This document shows, piece after piece, positions 1 through 8,681 of a stretch of 33,213 nucleotides of DNA. The notes below the pieces were generated by a model. The model saw nothing but the letters and a program-made list of their open reading frames with translations. It searched no databases and had not been told where the DNA came from. Numbering within the stretch: position 1 is the first letter of the stretch; every line of letters begins with the position of its first letter. The translations under genes and the position numbers were made by a program. Source of the DNA: Eubacteriales bacterium (GTDB lineage: Bacteria; Bacillota; Clostridia; Saccharofermentanales; UBA5734); contig JAQVJP010000008.1 of NCBI GenBank assembly GCA_028695145.1, forward strand, positions 11,448 through 44,660, given 5' to 3'.

Positions 1-2409
1 AAACTTGAAAAATTCAAAGACAGTAATTATCTGAGTCTTGAAATAGCCTGTGGCTGTAAAATGCAACAAATTACACCATCACGCAACGTCTTCTTGGTAG
101 ACGATGTCTTCTATCTTCCTCCACGCGAGCATATTAGCCTGATAGAACCACTCCTAACAGTATATCAAGCTCCGGGATTACAGCAGATATTACTAACGCC
201 GTCCGAAGCAGGAGATTTACTTGGACAAGTAATGCCACTCATCGAGACCTTTTGCGCAATGGAGATAAGCGAAGAAATCAAAAACAGAATTATCAGCGAT
301 CCTCTAACAATAACTGCGGCACTTGATCTTGGGGCACAAGGAATTCGTGCCGACGTCGCTTATCAATATGGTTCAGTAGCAATCTCCCCCTGCAAGCCGG
401 AAACCGCGGCGGTGGATCAATTGGTCATCCGTGATTATGAGCAGGAACATTATTTTGAAGATGCTTTGAAGCAAATGGGTTTTCAACCACGTGGTTCGCT
501 GATGCTGCTTGACAACAATCAACAAATCTTCGAGTATCTTGACCACGGCAGAACTAAGCTGCGCACCAGAGCTATAGTCAGTGAGAGCAGCGAGCTTGAG
601 AAAATACAGGTTCATCAACCGCCGAGAATCAGATTTGATCTCAACTTGGAAGCCGACAGCAGTTCATTGCAGCTGATAGCTGATTGGGGCGATCTTGAGC
701 AGAGTGAACTTGCTGATTACCATCAGGCATTGGTGGATGGCAGAACCTGGTATCAAAGCCGCAAAGGTCATTTCCGCAAGGTAAGCCTAAACGAGCGCAA
801 GTCTCTGATAGAAGTTTATAGATTATTTGAGTCCTGGGACATAGTAGATCGCAGCTATGAGGAAAAACAGCTGATTCTTCCTCATTACCGGGCGATGGCG
901 CTATCAGCGATCACAAGTCAGATTCTGCGCATAGACGAAACTGTCCATGATATGGTAGCTCATTTATCTGACCCTGCAAGATTAAGCTTCCGCTTGCCCT
1001 CCGGCATCAAAACCACACTCAGGCCATATCAGCGCCATGGTTTCCAATGGCTCTGCACACTGCACACATATCGACTTGGCGGCATCCTGGCCGATGATAT
1101 GGGGCTTGGCAAGACACTTCAGACTATTGCTTTTGTCACCTGGCTCAGTCGCCGTACTCGCAGACCGACATTGATTATCGCACCAACAAGTTTGACTTAT
1201 AACTGGCTCAGTGAATTTAATCGTTTCGTACCTGATCTGCCGGTGATGATCCTTGACGGCAGCAGACAGCAACGATCGCAGCGGATCAGCGAGCTTAATA
1301 AGTATGCCTGCATTATTACTTCCTATGCCCTCATGCGCAGAGATATAGATGACCTCAGTGAAATCCAGTTTGCCAGCTGTTTTCTTGACGAAGCGCAGAA
1401 CATTAAAAATCCTGATACTCTGAACGCACGCTCGGTTAAACAGATTAAATGTGACTGCTCGTTCGCGTTAACCGGAACACCAGTTGAAAACAGTCTGACT
1501 GAGCTCTGGTCCATATTTGACTTCATCATGCCAGGTTATCTGCTCAGCCACAGACATTTTCAGAACAACTATGAAATACCGATACAGCAGGAGCAGAACA
1601 ATGAGCTGCTTGAGCAGCTGCACGAACTAATTAAACCATTTATTCTCCGCCGTATGAAAAAAGACGTGCTCAAAGAACTTCCTGACAAGATCGAAACATC
1701 TGCCATCAGTGATATGACACTGCAGCAACGCAAAATCTACGAGAGCTTCCTGCGTCAAGCCGGCCGCGATCTCGAGAATGAACTTGAAGGCAACGGATAT
1801 AGTCACAGCCATATATTTATTCTGGCACTACTGACCAGGCTCAGACAAATCTGCTGTCATCCTTCCCTCTTCATCAGCGACTATGAAGGTGGCAGCGGAA
1901 AACTTGAACTTCTCAGTGACCTGCTTGAAGAGAGTATCAGTTCCGGACATCGTGTTCTTGTATTCTCGCAATTTACAAACATGCTCGACATTATTTCGCG
2001 ACACTGGACGCAGGCGGGGCATGAGAAGCCATTTTATATTGATGGCCAGGTCGCGGCGGAAGAGCGGCTGCGTCTGGTTGAACGTTTTAATGGCGGAGAA
2101 AACAATCTCTTCCTGATTTCACTTCGTGCCGGTGGTACAGGTTTAAATCTTACCGGCGCCGATACAGTAATTCATTATGATCCCTGGTGGAACCCGGCTG
2201 TAGAAGACCAAGCCACAGATAGAGCTTATCGTATCGGACAGGAGAATGTCGTTCAGGTTATTAAACTATACGCAAGAGATTCAATCGAGGAACGCATCAT
2301 GAAATTACAACAGCAGAAAAAGAATTTGATGGACGCAGTCATCAAGCCTGGACAGAATTTGTTATCCAAAATGTCGATCGAAGAAGTTAAATCGCTCTTT
2401 GATATTTGA
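1..2409 (+). CDS. SNF2-family DEAD/DEAH-type helicase, 5' end outside window
   Basis: This is the C-terminal 802 residues of a SWI2/SNF2-type ATPase, a DNA-translocating motor of superfamily 2. Counting from the first codon in the window, motif I (DMGLGKT) is at about 366-372, the Walker B box DEAQ at about 463-466, motif III (LTGTP) at about 490-494, and the C-terminal lobe ends in the motif VI sequence RAYRIGQ at about 741-747. All key residues are intact. An ATG lies at position 61, but the same frame is open from base 1 with no stop, and the ATG has no ribosome binding site. Bacterial members of this group are usually around 1000 residues or more, with an SNF2-associated region and often a SWIM zinc finger before the motor. 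The first 300 residues here fit the associated region, so the true start very likely lies to the left. Its cellular job is unknown; a link to motility is not suggested. Confidence 0.93.
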   Translation, partial: KLEKFKDSNYLSLEIACGCKMQQITPSRNVFLVDDVFYLPPREHISLIEPLLTVYQAPGLQQILLTPSEAGDLLGQVMPLIETFCAMEISEEIKNRIISDPLTITAALDLGAQGIRADVAYQYGSVAISPCKPETAAVDQLVIRDYEQEHYFEDALKQMGFQPRGSLMLLDNNQQIFEYLDHGRTKLRTRAIVSESSELEKIQVHQPPRIRFDLNLEADSSSLQLIADWGDLEQSELADYHQALVDGRTWYQSRKGHFRKVSLNERKSLIEVYRLFESWDIVDRSYEEKQLILPHYRAMALSAITSQILRIDETVHDMVAHLSDPARLSFRLPSGIKTTLRPYQRHGFQWLCTLHTYRLGGILADDMGLGKTLQTIAFVTWLSRRTRRPTLIIAPTSLTYNWLSEFNRFVPDLPVMILDGSRQQRSQRISELNKYACIITSYALMRRDIDDLSEIQFASCFLDEAQNIKNPDTLNARSVKQIKCDCSFALTGTPVENSLTELWSIFDFIMPGYLLSHRHFQNNYEIPIQQEQNNELLEQLHELIKPFILRRMKKDVLKELPDKIETSAISDMTLQQRKIYESFLRQAGRDLENELEGNGYSHSHIFILALLTRLRQICCHPSLFISDYEGGSGKLELLSDLLEESISSGHRVLVFSQFTNMLDIISRHWTQAGHEKPFYIDGQVAAEERLRLVERFNGGENNLFLISLRAGGTGLNLTGADTVIHYDPWWNPAVEDQATDRAYRIGQENVVQVIKLYARDSIEERIMKLQQQKKNLMDAVIKPGQNLLSKMSIEEVKSLFDI

Positions 2410-2487
2410 TTAGTGCACGGACACGCAGGCATCATCACACCTTACTTGTGCATATTGCATAAGTATACACTTTTCACATTGTAATAA

Positions 2488-2516
2488 TTGTGATATTGTA
2501 AACTTGCTGTTAACAT
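2488..2516 (+). promoter_or_regulatory. Candidate sigma-A promoter for the small downstream gene
   Basis: TTGTGA at 2488-2493 and TAACAT at 2511-2516 are separated by 17 bases, a fair match (4 of 6 in each box) to the vegetative consensus. Transcription would start near 2523, only a few bases before the ATG at 2531, which favours the later start at 2588. The match is weak and the surrounding DNA is AT-rich, so chance is possible. Confidence 0.3.
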
Positions 2517-2587
2517 TTTAAACAGATACAATGGATTTGCATATTGTTTCGCGTCAGGAAATCAGGCATCTTTTATGGAGGTACGCC

Positions 2588-2830
2588 ATGAAAACAGACA
2601 ACGTGAACGTAGAATCATTTGTCCGAGTTCTTAAGGACTGCAAGGGGAAGATTCACCTCATTTCAGATGAGGGTGATTATCTGATAGTAGACAGCTATTT
2701 GTCAGCAGTTGTCGGATTTCAGAAAATAATGCATCTTATACCCGGAAACAAATTGAAAATCCACTGCGAGCATGATGAAGACCGAGAGAAAATTAACAGT
2801 TTTCTGCAATTGTCCCAAATGCCCTGCTGA
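2588..2830 (+). CDS. Small protein of unknown function (80 aa)
   Basis: I do not recognise this gene with certainty. It encodes an 80-residue, mixed-charge soluble protein with no signal peptide or membrane segment. An upstream in-frame ATG at 2531 would add 19 residues, but the ATG at 2588 is preceded by a GGAGG at 2577-2581 with seven bases between, so this start is chosen. The central stretch GKIHLISDEGDYLIVDSYLS followed by a short basic region and a C-terminal DEDREKI segment recalls short clostridial proteins with an HPr-like alpha/beta layout, but the phospho-histidine motif of true HPr is absent. It stands alone between the helicase gene and a bidirectional terminator, in the same direction as the helicase. 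Confidence 0.6.
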   Translation: MKTDNVNVESFVRVLKDCKGKIHLISDEGDYLIVDSYLSAVVGFQKIMHLIPGNKLKIHCEHDEDREKINSFLQLSQMPC

Positions 2831-2885
2831 TCATCCACCAGATTTCACAGACCTGATTTTCCCACCAGAATACGCGTTTTATTAG

Positions 2886-2918
2886 AAGACCACGAAGCTT
2901 GCTGCTCCGTGGTCTTTT
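2886..2918. terminator. Bidirectional rho-independent terminator between convergent genes
   Basis: A 13-base stem (2886-2898 with 2904-2916, one mismatch) closes a five-base loop and is followed on the plus strand by TTTT at 2915-2918. It lies between the end of the small plus-strand gene and the end of the minus-strand sulfhydrylase gene, so it probably stops transcription from both sides. The U-tract is clearer on the plus strand; on the minus strand the stem is followed only by a mixed AT-rich run. Confidence 0.85.
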
Positions 2919-2954
2919 GCCGGTTTCTTATCCTTATAAATGATAGACTGAATT

Positions 2955-4235
2955 TTATCTGATCGCTGCAAAAGCCTGCTCCAGATCAGCAATAATATCA
3001 TTGATATGTTCAATGCCAACGGAGAAACGCAACAGATCAGGAGATATGCCAGCTTCCGCAAGCTGCTGATCATTTAACTGGCGATGTGTGGTACTGGCAG
3101 GATGTAAGACACAGGTTCTGGCGTCGGCTACATGAATCACGATCTTCGCGAGTTTAAGTGCCTCCATAAACTGAGCAGCCTTGTCTCTGCCGCCCTTAAC
3201 ACCGAAGGATATTACACCACAGGTTCCTCCGGGCATATACTTCTGTGCCAGCTCATAACCCTCGTGGCTCTTAAGTCCCGGGTAATTAACCCATTCTATC
3301 AACTCATGTTGTTCAAGATACTCAGCGACAGCCTGAGCGTTGCTGCAATGACGTTCCATGCGCAGGAAGAGAGTCTCAAGTCCGAGATTCAGCAAGAAGG
3401 CGTTATTGGGACTAATAACAGCACCAATATCACGCATCAGATGAGTACGCGCTTTGACAATATAAGCAGCTTCACCAAATTGTTCCGTATAAATTATGCC
3501 ATGGTAAGACTCATCAGGTTCAGTTAACTCAGGAAATTTACCGTTTTTCCAATTGAAATTGCCGCTGTCGACAATAACACCACCCACAGCAGTAGCGTGT
3601 CCATCCATATATTTTGTTGTCGAATGAACAACTATATCAGCGCCAAATTCAAAAGGACGACAATTGACCGGAGTCGGAAAAGTATTATCCACAATCAACG
3701 GTACATTATGCGCGTGAGCGACTCGGGCAAACTTCTCGATATCAAGTACTACCAAGGTTGGATTGGCAAGAGTTTCGGCAAAAACCAATCTGGTATTATC
3801 TCGAAAAGCTGCTGACAACTCTTCTTCACTCGCCTTCGGATCGACAAAGGTAAAATCAATACCCATCTCACGCATGGTTTTATGAAAAAGATTATAAGTA
3901 CCGCCATAAATCGAAGCTGAGCTGATAACATGATCGCCGCTGCGGCAGATGTTCAGCACAGAAATCATCGACGCGGCCTGTCCGGCTGAAGTCAGCAGGG
4001 CACCAATACCGCCTTCAAGAGCGGCAATTTTGCGTTCAACAGCACCGGATGTCGGATTACTCAATCTTGTATAAAAATCTCCGGCTACCTCAAGATCAAA
4101 CAGCTTCCCCATTGTATCGGCACTGTCATAGGTGAAGGTTGTGCTCTGATATATCGGAACTACTCGCGGATCACCATTACCCGGTTCGTAGCCACTCTGC
4201 AGGCAACGTGTATTAATATGATATTCTTGACTCAT
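2955..4235 (-). CDS. metY: O-acetylhomoserine sulfhydrylase (PLP-dependent Cys/Met metabolism enzyme)
   Basis: This 426-residue protein belongs to the Cys/Met metabolism PLP enzyme family. By length and sequence it is an O-acetyl-L-homoserine aminocarboxypropyltransferase, which makes homocysteine from O-acetylhomoserine and sulfide (or methionine from methanethiol) in the cytoplasm. The PLP Schiff-base lysine is K208 in VHSTTKYMDGH, the cofactor-nitrogen aspartate is D183 in VDNTFPTP, and the substrate-loop YxR is at 56-58 (FYTRLSNPT). Length is normal for the family. The start codon overlaps the stop of the upstream LTA-synthase-like gene by one base (TAATG), and the AGGAGG binding site lies inside that gene's last codons, so translation is probably coupled. 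No SAM or T-box riboswitch is visible ahead of the pair. A cystathionine gamma-synthase/lyase role is less likely given the length. Confidence 0.92.
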   Translation of the reverse strand: MSQEYHINTRCLQSGYEPGNGDPRVVPIYQSTTFTYDSADTMGKLFDLEVAGDFYTRLSNPTSGAVERKIAALEGGIGALLTSAGQAASMISVLNICRSGDHVISSASIYGGTYNLFHKTMREMGIDFTFVDPKASEEELSAAFRDNTRLVFAETLANPTLVVLDIEKFARVAHAHNVPLIVDNTFPTPVNCRPFEFGADIVVHSTTKYMDGHATAVGGVIVDSGNFNWKNGKFPELTEPDESYHGIIYTEQFGEAAYIVKARTHLMRDIGAVISPNNAFLLNLGLETLFLRMERHCSNAQAVAEYLEQHELIEWVNYPGLKSHEGYELAQKYMPGGTCGVISFGVKGGRDKAAQFMEALKLAKIVIHVADARTCVLHPASTTHRQLNDQQLAEAGISPDLLRFSVGIEHINDIIADLEQAFAAIR

Positions 4236-6802
4236 TATTCTTCAGCCTCCTTCTTAGCGATGATATTATCATACTCATATCGCCAATATCTATCAAGCAA
4301 TCTGGTCAAAGAAGATGGTACTTCTTCACGATTGAATCGTCTGCCGGACTCAAGAATTATCAGACGGTTATTCATCGCTGTAATATCATCCTGCAGACTG
4401 CCAAGCATATTGAAATATGGCGAAACAGCTGAGCCGCTGAGCTCAAGAACAGAAGATGCCAGAAAATTAGGACTGGTCAGTTCTTTTTTATAGTCAGCTA
4501 CTGACACATCAAGCTGTTCCTGCAAATTATAATTTGTCCAGATAAAATAGGGTGTTTCGTACATTTTTTGAGTCTCTGACGGGCTGAGGTCCGTGATCGG
4601 TTTCTCAAACATGGACTCATAGAAACTATTAAAGACATTATTATTACCCGGCAGATGATCACCGAAAAAAACAAGCATAACCGGTTCATCAAGTTTATTC
4701 AAATATGTATAGAGCTCGCGCAAGGCGTCATCCGATTCACGCAGAATGCTAAGATAGAGCTCAACAGCTTCAACATCAATCATACCCGGCATTTTTATAT
4801 TATATTTAAGATCAGCCAGGATGTCCTCCTCGCCATAATAAGGAAAATGATTTTGCATGGTTACAGTAAAAATGAACTGTCTTTCACCAGGTTCATTGTT
4901 CTCAAGCGCATTTTTTATCTGGTCAAAAGCCGCACGGTCACCTTTGAACTGTCTGACTTCCCCACCCTCCGGGAAATCCTCAAGAGCAATAAACTCATCG
5001 AAGCCGATGTTAGGATAAACCTTATGTCTGTCCCAAAAAGCACGGTTATAAGGATGTATAGCCAAAGTGCTGTAACCCTGCTGTTTGTAAATCTCAGCCA
5101 TGCTATGTGTTGGTCGGTCAAAATAAGATGTATACGGCATAATACCATCGTTCATGAAGAGCATGCTGCTGCCGGTAAGAAACTCAAACTCAGTATTACA
5201 GGTTCCACCGCCAAAAACCGATACAAGCAGATTCCCGCTTAGTGTCTGCGGCTGATTGCGCAGCCAATCGAAGAATGGCATAACTGGCTCAGATGTTTCA
5301 ATGTCCTTGATATTGTTAAAGTCAGCATACGATTCACTCATTATTGCAATTACATGTGGTTTAGTTGCTGAAACGGTATCGCTGACAGCGTCATCCGGCA
5401 AATCATAAACGGCCTGATTGACAAGTCTTGATTCCTCCGGAGGGGTGATTACAAGGTGGTGCACACTCTGGAAGAAGGGAATAGTAAAACCATTCTGCTT
5501 ATAATTCATCATATTATTCCAGGGATAACGTTGGACCTCAAACAACTTGTCAAGACGGTCAGGACTAAGTACAAATACATTCATGTAAACGGCAAAAGCA
5601 ACCACAGGGCCTACTATCATGAATACACGCAGACGCCGTCCCCGTTCCTTCTTCTGCATATCGATGAAGAGAATCGCGTAAATTAGAAGCACCAGCCAGC
5701 CCAGAAGAAAACGACTGCTGGCAACAAACTGCAAATCGTTAACCGTCTGTGCCGCTTCTGTCAGAACTCTGAGATCTCCCGCGACAAAAGGGTCTCCACG
5801 GAAAAATAGTTTGGTATGATTACCAATTGCCAAAGAAGCAAACAGAGCAAGATTAAGATAGATACCGATTCTGCAGCGACCTGTTATTCCGACCAAAATC
5901 AATTCAATCAACAAGATAATCAAATAAGTCAGCCAAAAAACCGGCATCTGCAGCCAGAGATCATGATTAAGTGAGTTAAACAATTCAATTAACATCAGAA
6001 GCAAGGCCGGAGCAAGCAGCAGCGGAATCGGAGAATACGTGGTCATGAAACTGCCAAGCTTCCTCGTTGGCACAAACAAAAGCAGTAATATGACCGCCAT
6101 TAATAACAGAGCCAAGCGAAAAGTTGCCCAATCAAAATTGACATAACTAAGCGTCATTGTCAGAGCAAGCCCACGTCTTAAACCATTTATCTGCAGGGGA
6201 CGAAGGCTTGAACTATTGGTGTGAATGTATAGCGACTGTTCTTCAGGCAATTCGAGGACAGTCAGTACAAGCTCAAATTCTTGATCTTGGCTGTCTTTTC
6301 CCAAATTCAGCGGAAGCTCTGTCTGAATATATTGATTGATATCATTTCCATCAATGTCAAGACTGTAAACAGGTTCTATCTCCGTATTACCTGCAGCAAC
6401 AGACTCATCATCCTGCACAGCAAAAAATTCCAGTTTCAGTCTGGCCTCTTCCGGATTTTGCCATTCTCTGTTCATGTCAAAAGACAAGTAAAATGAGCTA
6501 AGTCCTTCATTTGAAGGTACGAAACTCTGTTTTAGAACATCATCGGTTTTAAGACGATAAGGCAAGTAATCAATGGAACCATCAATATTCTGCTTTTCAG
6601 TCTCGTAAAAAGACGGCCAGGCCATCCAGGTTGTAATAGTCATGGCCGCCAGGCACACAATTACCAATAAAACGCGCAAACGTTCAGGAGTGAAAAACGC
6701 CCGGAACTTGTGCCAATTATTGCGAAATCGACCTAAATTATCGCTTTTGATTTCATTGCTTATCTTATGTTTATTTTTATCTTTACTTCTGTCTCGCGGC
6801 AT
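4235..6802 (-). CDS. LTA-synthase-family membrane phosphoglycerol transferase (sulfatase fold)
   Basis: This 855-residue membrane enzyme has a C-terminal alkaline-phosphatase/sulfatase domain (about 480-790). Catalytic and metal-binding elements visible are SESY with E490, the nucleophile-type Thr at 534 in GGGTCNTEFEFLTG, GDHLPG with D715/H716, and MQNHFPYY with H652. Family members transfer glycerol-phosphate from phosphatidylglycerol outside the membrane to build lipoteichoic acid or related polymers; the exact polymer cannot be read from the sequence. The N-terminus is basic and cytoplasmic, followed by a membrane segment at about 41-62, an extracytoplasmic region at about 63-215, and about six more hydrophobic segments between 227 and 412. 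This is longer than classical LtaS (about 650 residues with five segments). The start uses GAGGG about 12 bases upstream. In the 105 bases before it I see only AT-rich DNA and no confident promoter. It is co-transcribed with the sulfhydrylase gene. Confidence 0.88.
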   Translation of the reverse strand: MPRDRSKDKNKHKISNEIKSDNLGRFRNNWHKFRAFFTPERLRVLLVIVCLAAMTITTWMAWPSFYETEKQNIDGSIDYLPYRLKTDDVLKQSFVPSNEGLSSFYLSFDMNREWQNPEEARLKLEFFAVQDDESVAAGNTEIEPVYSLDIDGNDINQYIQTELPLNLGKDSQDQEFELVLTVLELPEEQSLYIHTNSSSLRPLQINGLRRGLALTMTLSYVNFDWATFRLALLLMAVILLLLFVPTRKLGSFMTTYSPIPLLLAPALLLMLIELFNSLNHDLWLQMPVFWLTYLIILLIELILVGITGRCRIGIYLNLALFASLAIGNHTKLFFRGDPFVAGDLRVLTEAAQTVNDLQFVASSRFLLGWLVLLIYAILFIDMQKKERGRRLRVFMIVGPVVAFAVYMNVFVLSPDRLDKLFEVQRYPWNNMMNYKQNGFTIPFFQSVHHLVITPPEESRLVNQAVYDLPDDAVSDTVSATKPHVIAIMSESYADFNNIKDIETSEPVMPFFDWLRNQPQTLSGNLLVSVFGGGTCNTEFEFLTGSSMLFMNDGIMPYTSYFDRPTHSMAEIYKQQGYSTLAIHPYNRAFWDRHKVYPNIGFDEFIALEDFPEGGEVRQFKGDRAAFDQIKNALENNEPGERQFIFTVTMQNHFPYYGEEDILADLKYNIKMPGMIDVEAVELYLSILRESDDALRELYTYLNKLDEPVMLVFFGDHLPGNNNVFNSFYESMFEKPITDLSPSETQKMYETPYFIWTNYNLQEQLDVSVADYKKELTSPNFLASSVLELSGSAVSPYFNMLGSLQDDITAMNNRLIILESGRRFNREEVPSSLTRLLDRYWRYEYDNIIAKKEAEE

Positions 6803-6907
6803 GACTGTCTATCCCTCACAAATTGATCTGAACACAATACAGAGCAATTTTAGCACCAGCTCAAGAGATTATCCAGCATAAAAAATACGGCCTTACAGAA
6901 GTATGAC

Positions 6908-8677
6908 TCAATTATTCAAATAATCAAAACTCTGATCGAGAAGTTGCAAAGCCTGTTGTTCCGGCACAGGTCTGCTGATGAGATAACCCTGTACGTACTG
7001 GCAGCTGCTTTCTGAGAGATAATGATACTGTGGCTTAGTCTCAACGCCTTCAACTACAACATCGAGGCCAATTTCACGTGCCAAAGATACAATAGCCTGT
7101 ACTATTCTGCGATCCGTAACATTTTCAACAATCTCATCAATAAATGACTTATCTATTTTCACGACATTAATCGGCAGTTTCTTCAAATATGTCAGTGACG
7201 AATAGCCCGTCCCGAAATCATCAAGATATATTAACAGACCATAATTCTGCAGATAGGCCAATTTCTGGCTGCTCTGTTCAAAAGAATCAAGTAGACAACT
7301 CTCAGTAATTTCCAAAGCTACGCTGCCGCGTTTAAGCTGATAATGATCAAACAAAGCAGTTACTTCCTCAACAAAATAACTCTGCTGCAGCTGCATCGCG
7401 GAAATATTACAGGATACACATAAACCAAGATGAGAAATACTCGCCGCAAAAGCAAATACCTCATTTAATACCCATTGGCCTATTTCAATTATCAGGCCAC
7501 TCTCTTCAGCCACCGGGATAAATTTGACAGGAGAAACCTGTCCATAAACCGGGCTGTTCCATCTCAGCAGAGCTTCAAACCCCTTGATAGCGCCGGTCGT
7601 AACATCAAACTGCGGCTGATAATGCAAATGAAACTCGTGGTTTCTGATCGCGTCTCTGAGATGCTTATCCATATTAACCTTCTCCCGCATCTGACTGGCC
7701 ATGTCATTATTGAAGAAGCTAAAAGCGTTCTTACCAGCTTCTTTTGCCTGATACATAGCCAGTTCTGCATGCTTCATAAGCAGCTCAATATTATCACCGT
7801 CCTGCGGATAAACCGCAATCCCCGCACTAACGGTAATATAAAATGAATTACCGGCAAAAGTAAACGGTTCAGCGAATAACTGTACGATAGACTCCGCAAG
7901 CCCGTCGACAAATTCAAGAGAATTACCGGTAGACTGAAGCAGAACAAACTCATCGCCGCCGGTCCGTGCAAGCCAGGTATCCGGTCCCGTCAGCAGCTTA
8001 AGTCTTCTTGTTACTTCCAGCAGCAAGCTGTCGCCAACAGCATGACTGTGATGATCATTTATATATTTGAAATTATCAACATCAATGAAAATCAGAGCCC
8101 GGTATTTCGAATCTGGAACTCTACGTCTGGCATTATCAAGCATTTCATGCATAACATAAGTTCGGTTTGGCAGACCGGTTAAACTATCAAAATATGCTAA
8201 CTGTCTAATTTCCTCTTCATAGAGTTTTCTCTCGGTAATATCAGTAAGGGAACCGGCTCTGCGGATTATCTTCCCTTCACTATCATATACATTTTTCCCA
8301 CGAATCAGAAACCACTTATACTCACCGGAGCGCATCATAAGTCGCTGTTCATTGCAAAAAGCGCCCTCAGACTGCGGACAGCTCTCATGAAACATACCGC
8401 CATCAGTACCACTATCGCGATCATCCGGATGTATCAACTTAAGTAAATCCGCACTGCATAGATCATACTCATCTTTACTATATCCAAGCATTTCATACAG
8501 ACGATCAGAAACGAAGAACTTGTACTCTACGAGATCCCAATCCCAGAGAGCGTCCTGTGCGGCATCCGCCAGCAACAGATAACGTTCCACCATTTGTCTG
8601 GTTTCTTCCCTTGACTGCCTGAGAGCTACATGACTCTCGCGCAGCGCCTGTTCAATCTGTGTGAAATCTGAATCCAT
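6908..8677 (-). CDS. PAS-GGDEF-EAL cyclic-di-GMP signalling protein
   Basis: This 589-residue cytoplasmic protein has a PAS/PAC sensor module (about 30-150), a GGDEF domain (about 155-320) and an EAL domain (about 335-585). The GGDEF motif is intact at 240-244, so diguanylate cyclase activity is possible. The canonical RxxD inhibitory site just before it is not present. The EAL motif is intact (E368 in FEALLRW), as are the DDFGTGYSS loop near 486-494, the KIDKSFI segment near 508-514 and VVEGVET near 541-547, so phosphodiesterase activity is also expected. Which activity dominates cannot be told. There are no membrane segments; the first 30 residues look like a short coiled coil. Its start lies four bases after the cheB stop, with AGGAGA overlapping the end of cheB, so it is the last gene of the chemotaxis operon. 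Confidence 0.95.
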   Translation of the reverse strand: MDSDFTQIEQALRESHVALRQSREETRQMVERYLLLADAAQDALWDWDLVEYKFFVSDRLYEMLGYSKDEYDLCSADLLKLIHPDDRDSGTDGGMFHESCPQSEGAFCNEQRLMMRSGEYKWFLIRGKNVYDSEGKIIRRAGSLTDITERKLYEEEIRQLAYFDSLTGLPNRTYVMHEMLDNARRRVPDSKYRALIFIDVDNFKYINDHHSHAVGDSLLLEVTRRLKLLTGPDTWLARTGGDEFVLLQSTGNSLEFVDGLAESIVQLFAEPFTFAGNSFYITVSAGIAVYPQDGDNIELLMKHAELAMYQAKEAGKNAFSFFNNDMASQMREKVNMDKHLRDAIRNHEFHLHYQPQFDVTTGAIKGFEALLRWNSPVYGQVSPVKFIPVAEESGLIIEIGQWVLNEVFAFAASISHLGLCVSCNISAMQLQQSYFVEEVTALFDHYQLKRGSVALEITESCLLDSFEQSSQKLAYLQNYGLLIYLDDFGTGYSSLTYLKKLPINVVKIDKSFIDEIVENVTDRRIVQAIVSLAREIGLDVVVEGVETKPQYHYLSESSCQYVQGYLISRPVPEQQALQLLDQSFDYLNN

Positions 8678-8681
8678 TCAA

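Noticed and set aside
3132-3527. Plus-strand open frame of 131 codons inside the sulfhydrylase gene
   Set aside because: It is antisense to a well-conserved enzyme gene, has no ribosome binding site and has no family-like sequence.
6860-6907. Possible terminator after the GGDEF-EAL gene (ATAC/GTAT stem followed by TTTTTT on the minus strand)
   Set aside because: The stem is four base pairs with poor interior pairing; only the T-run is convincing.
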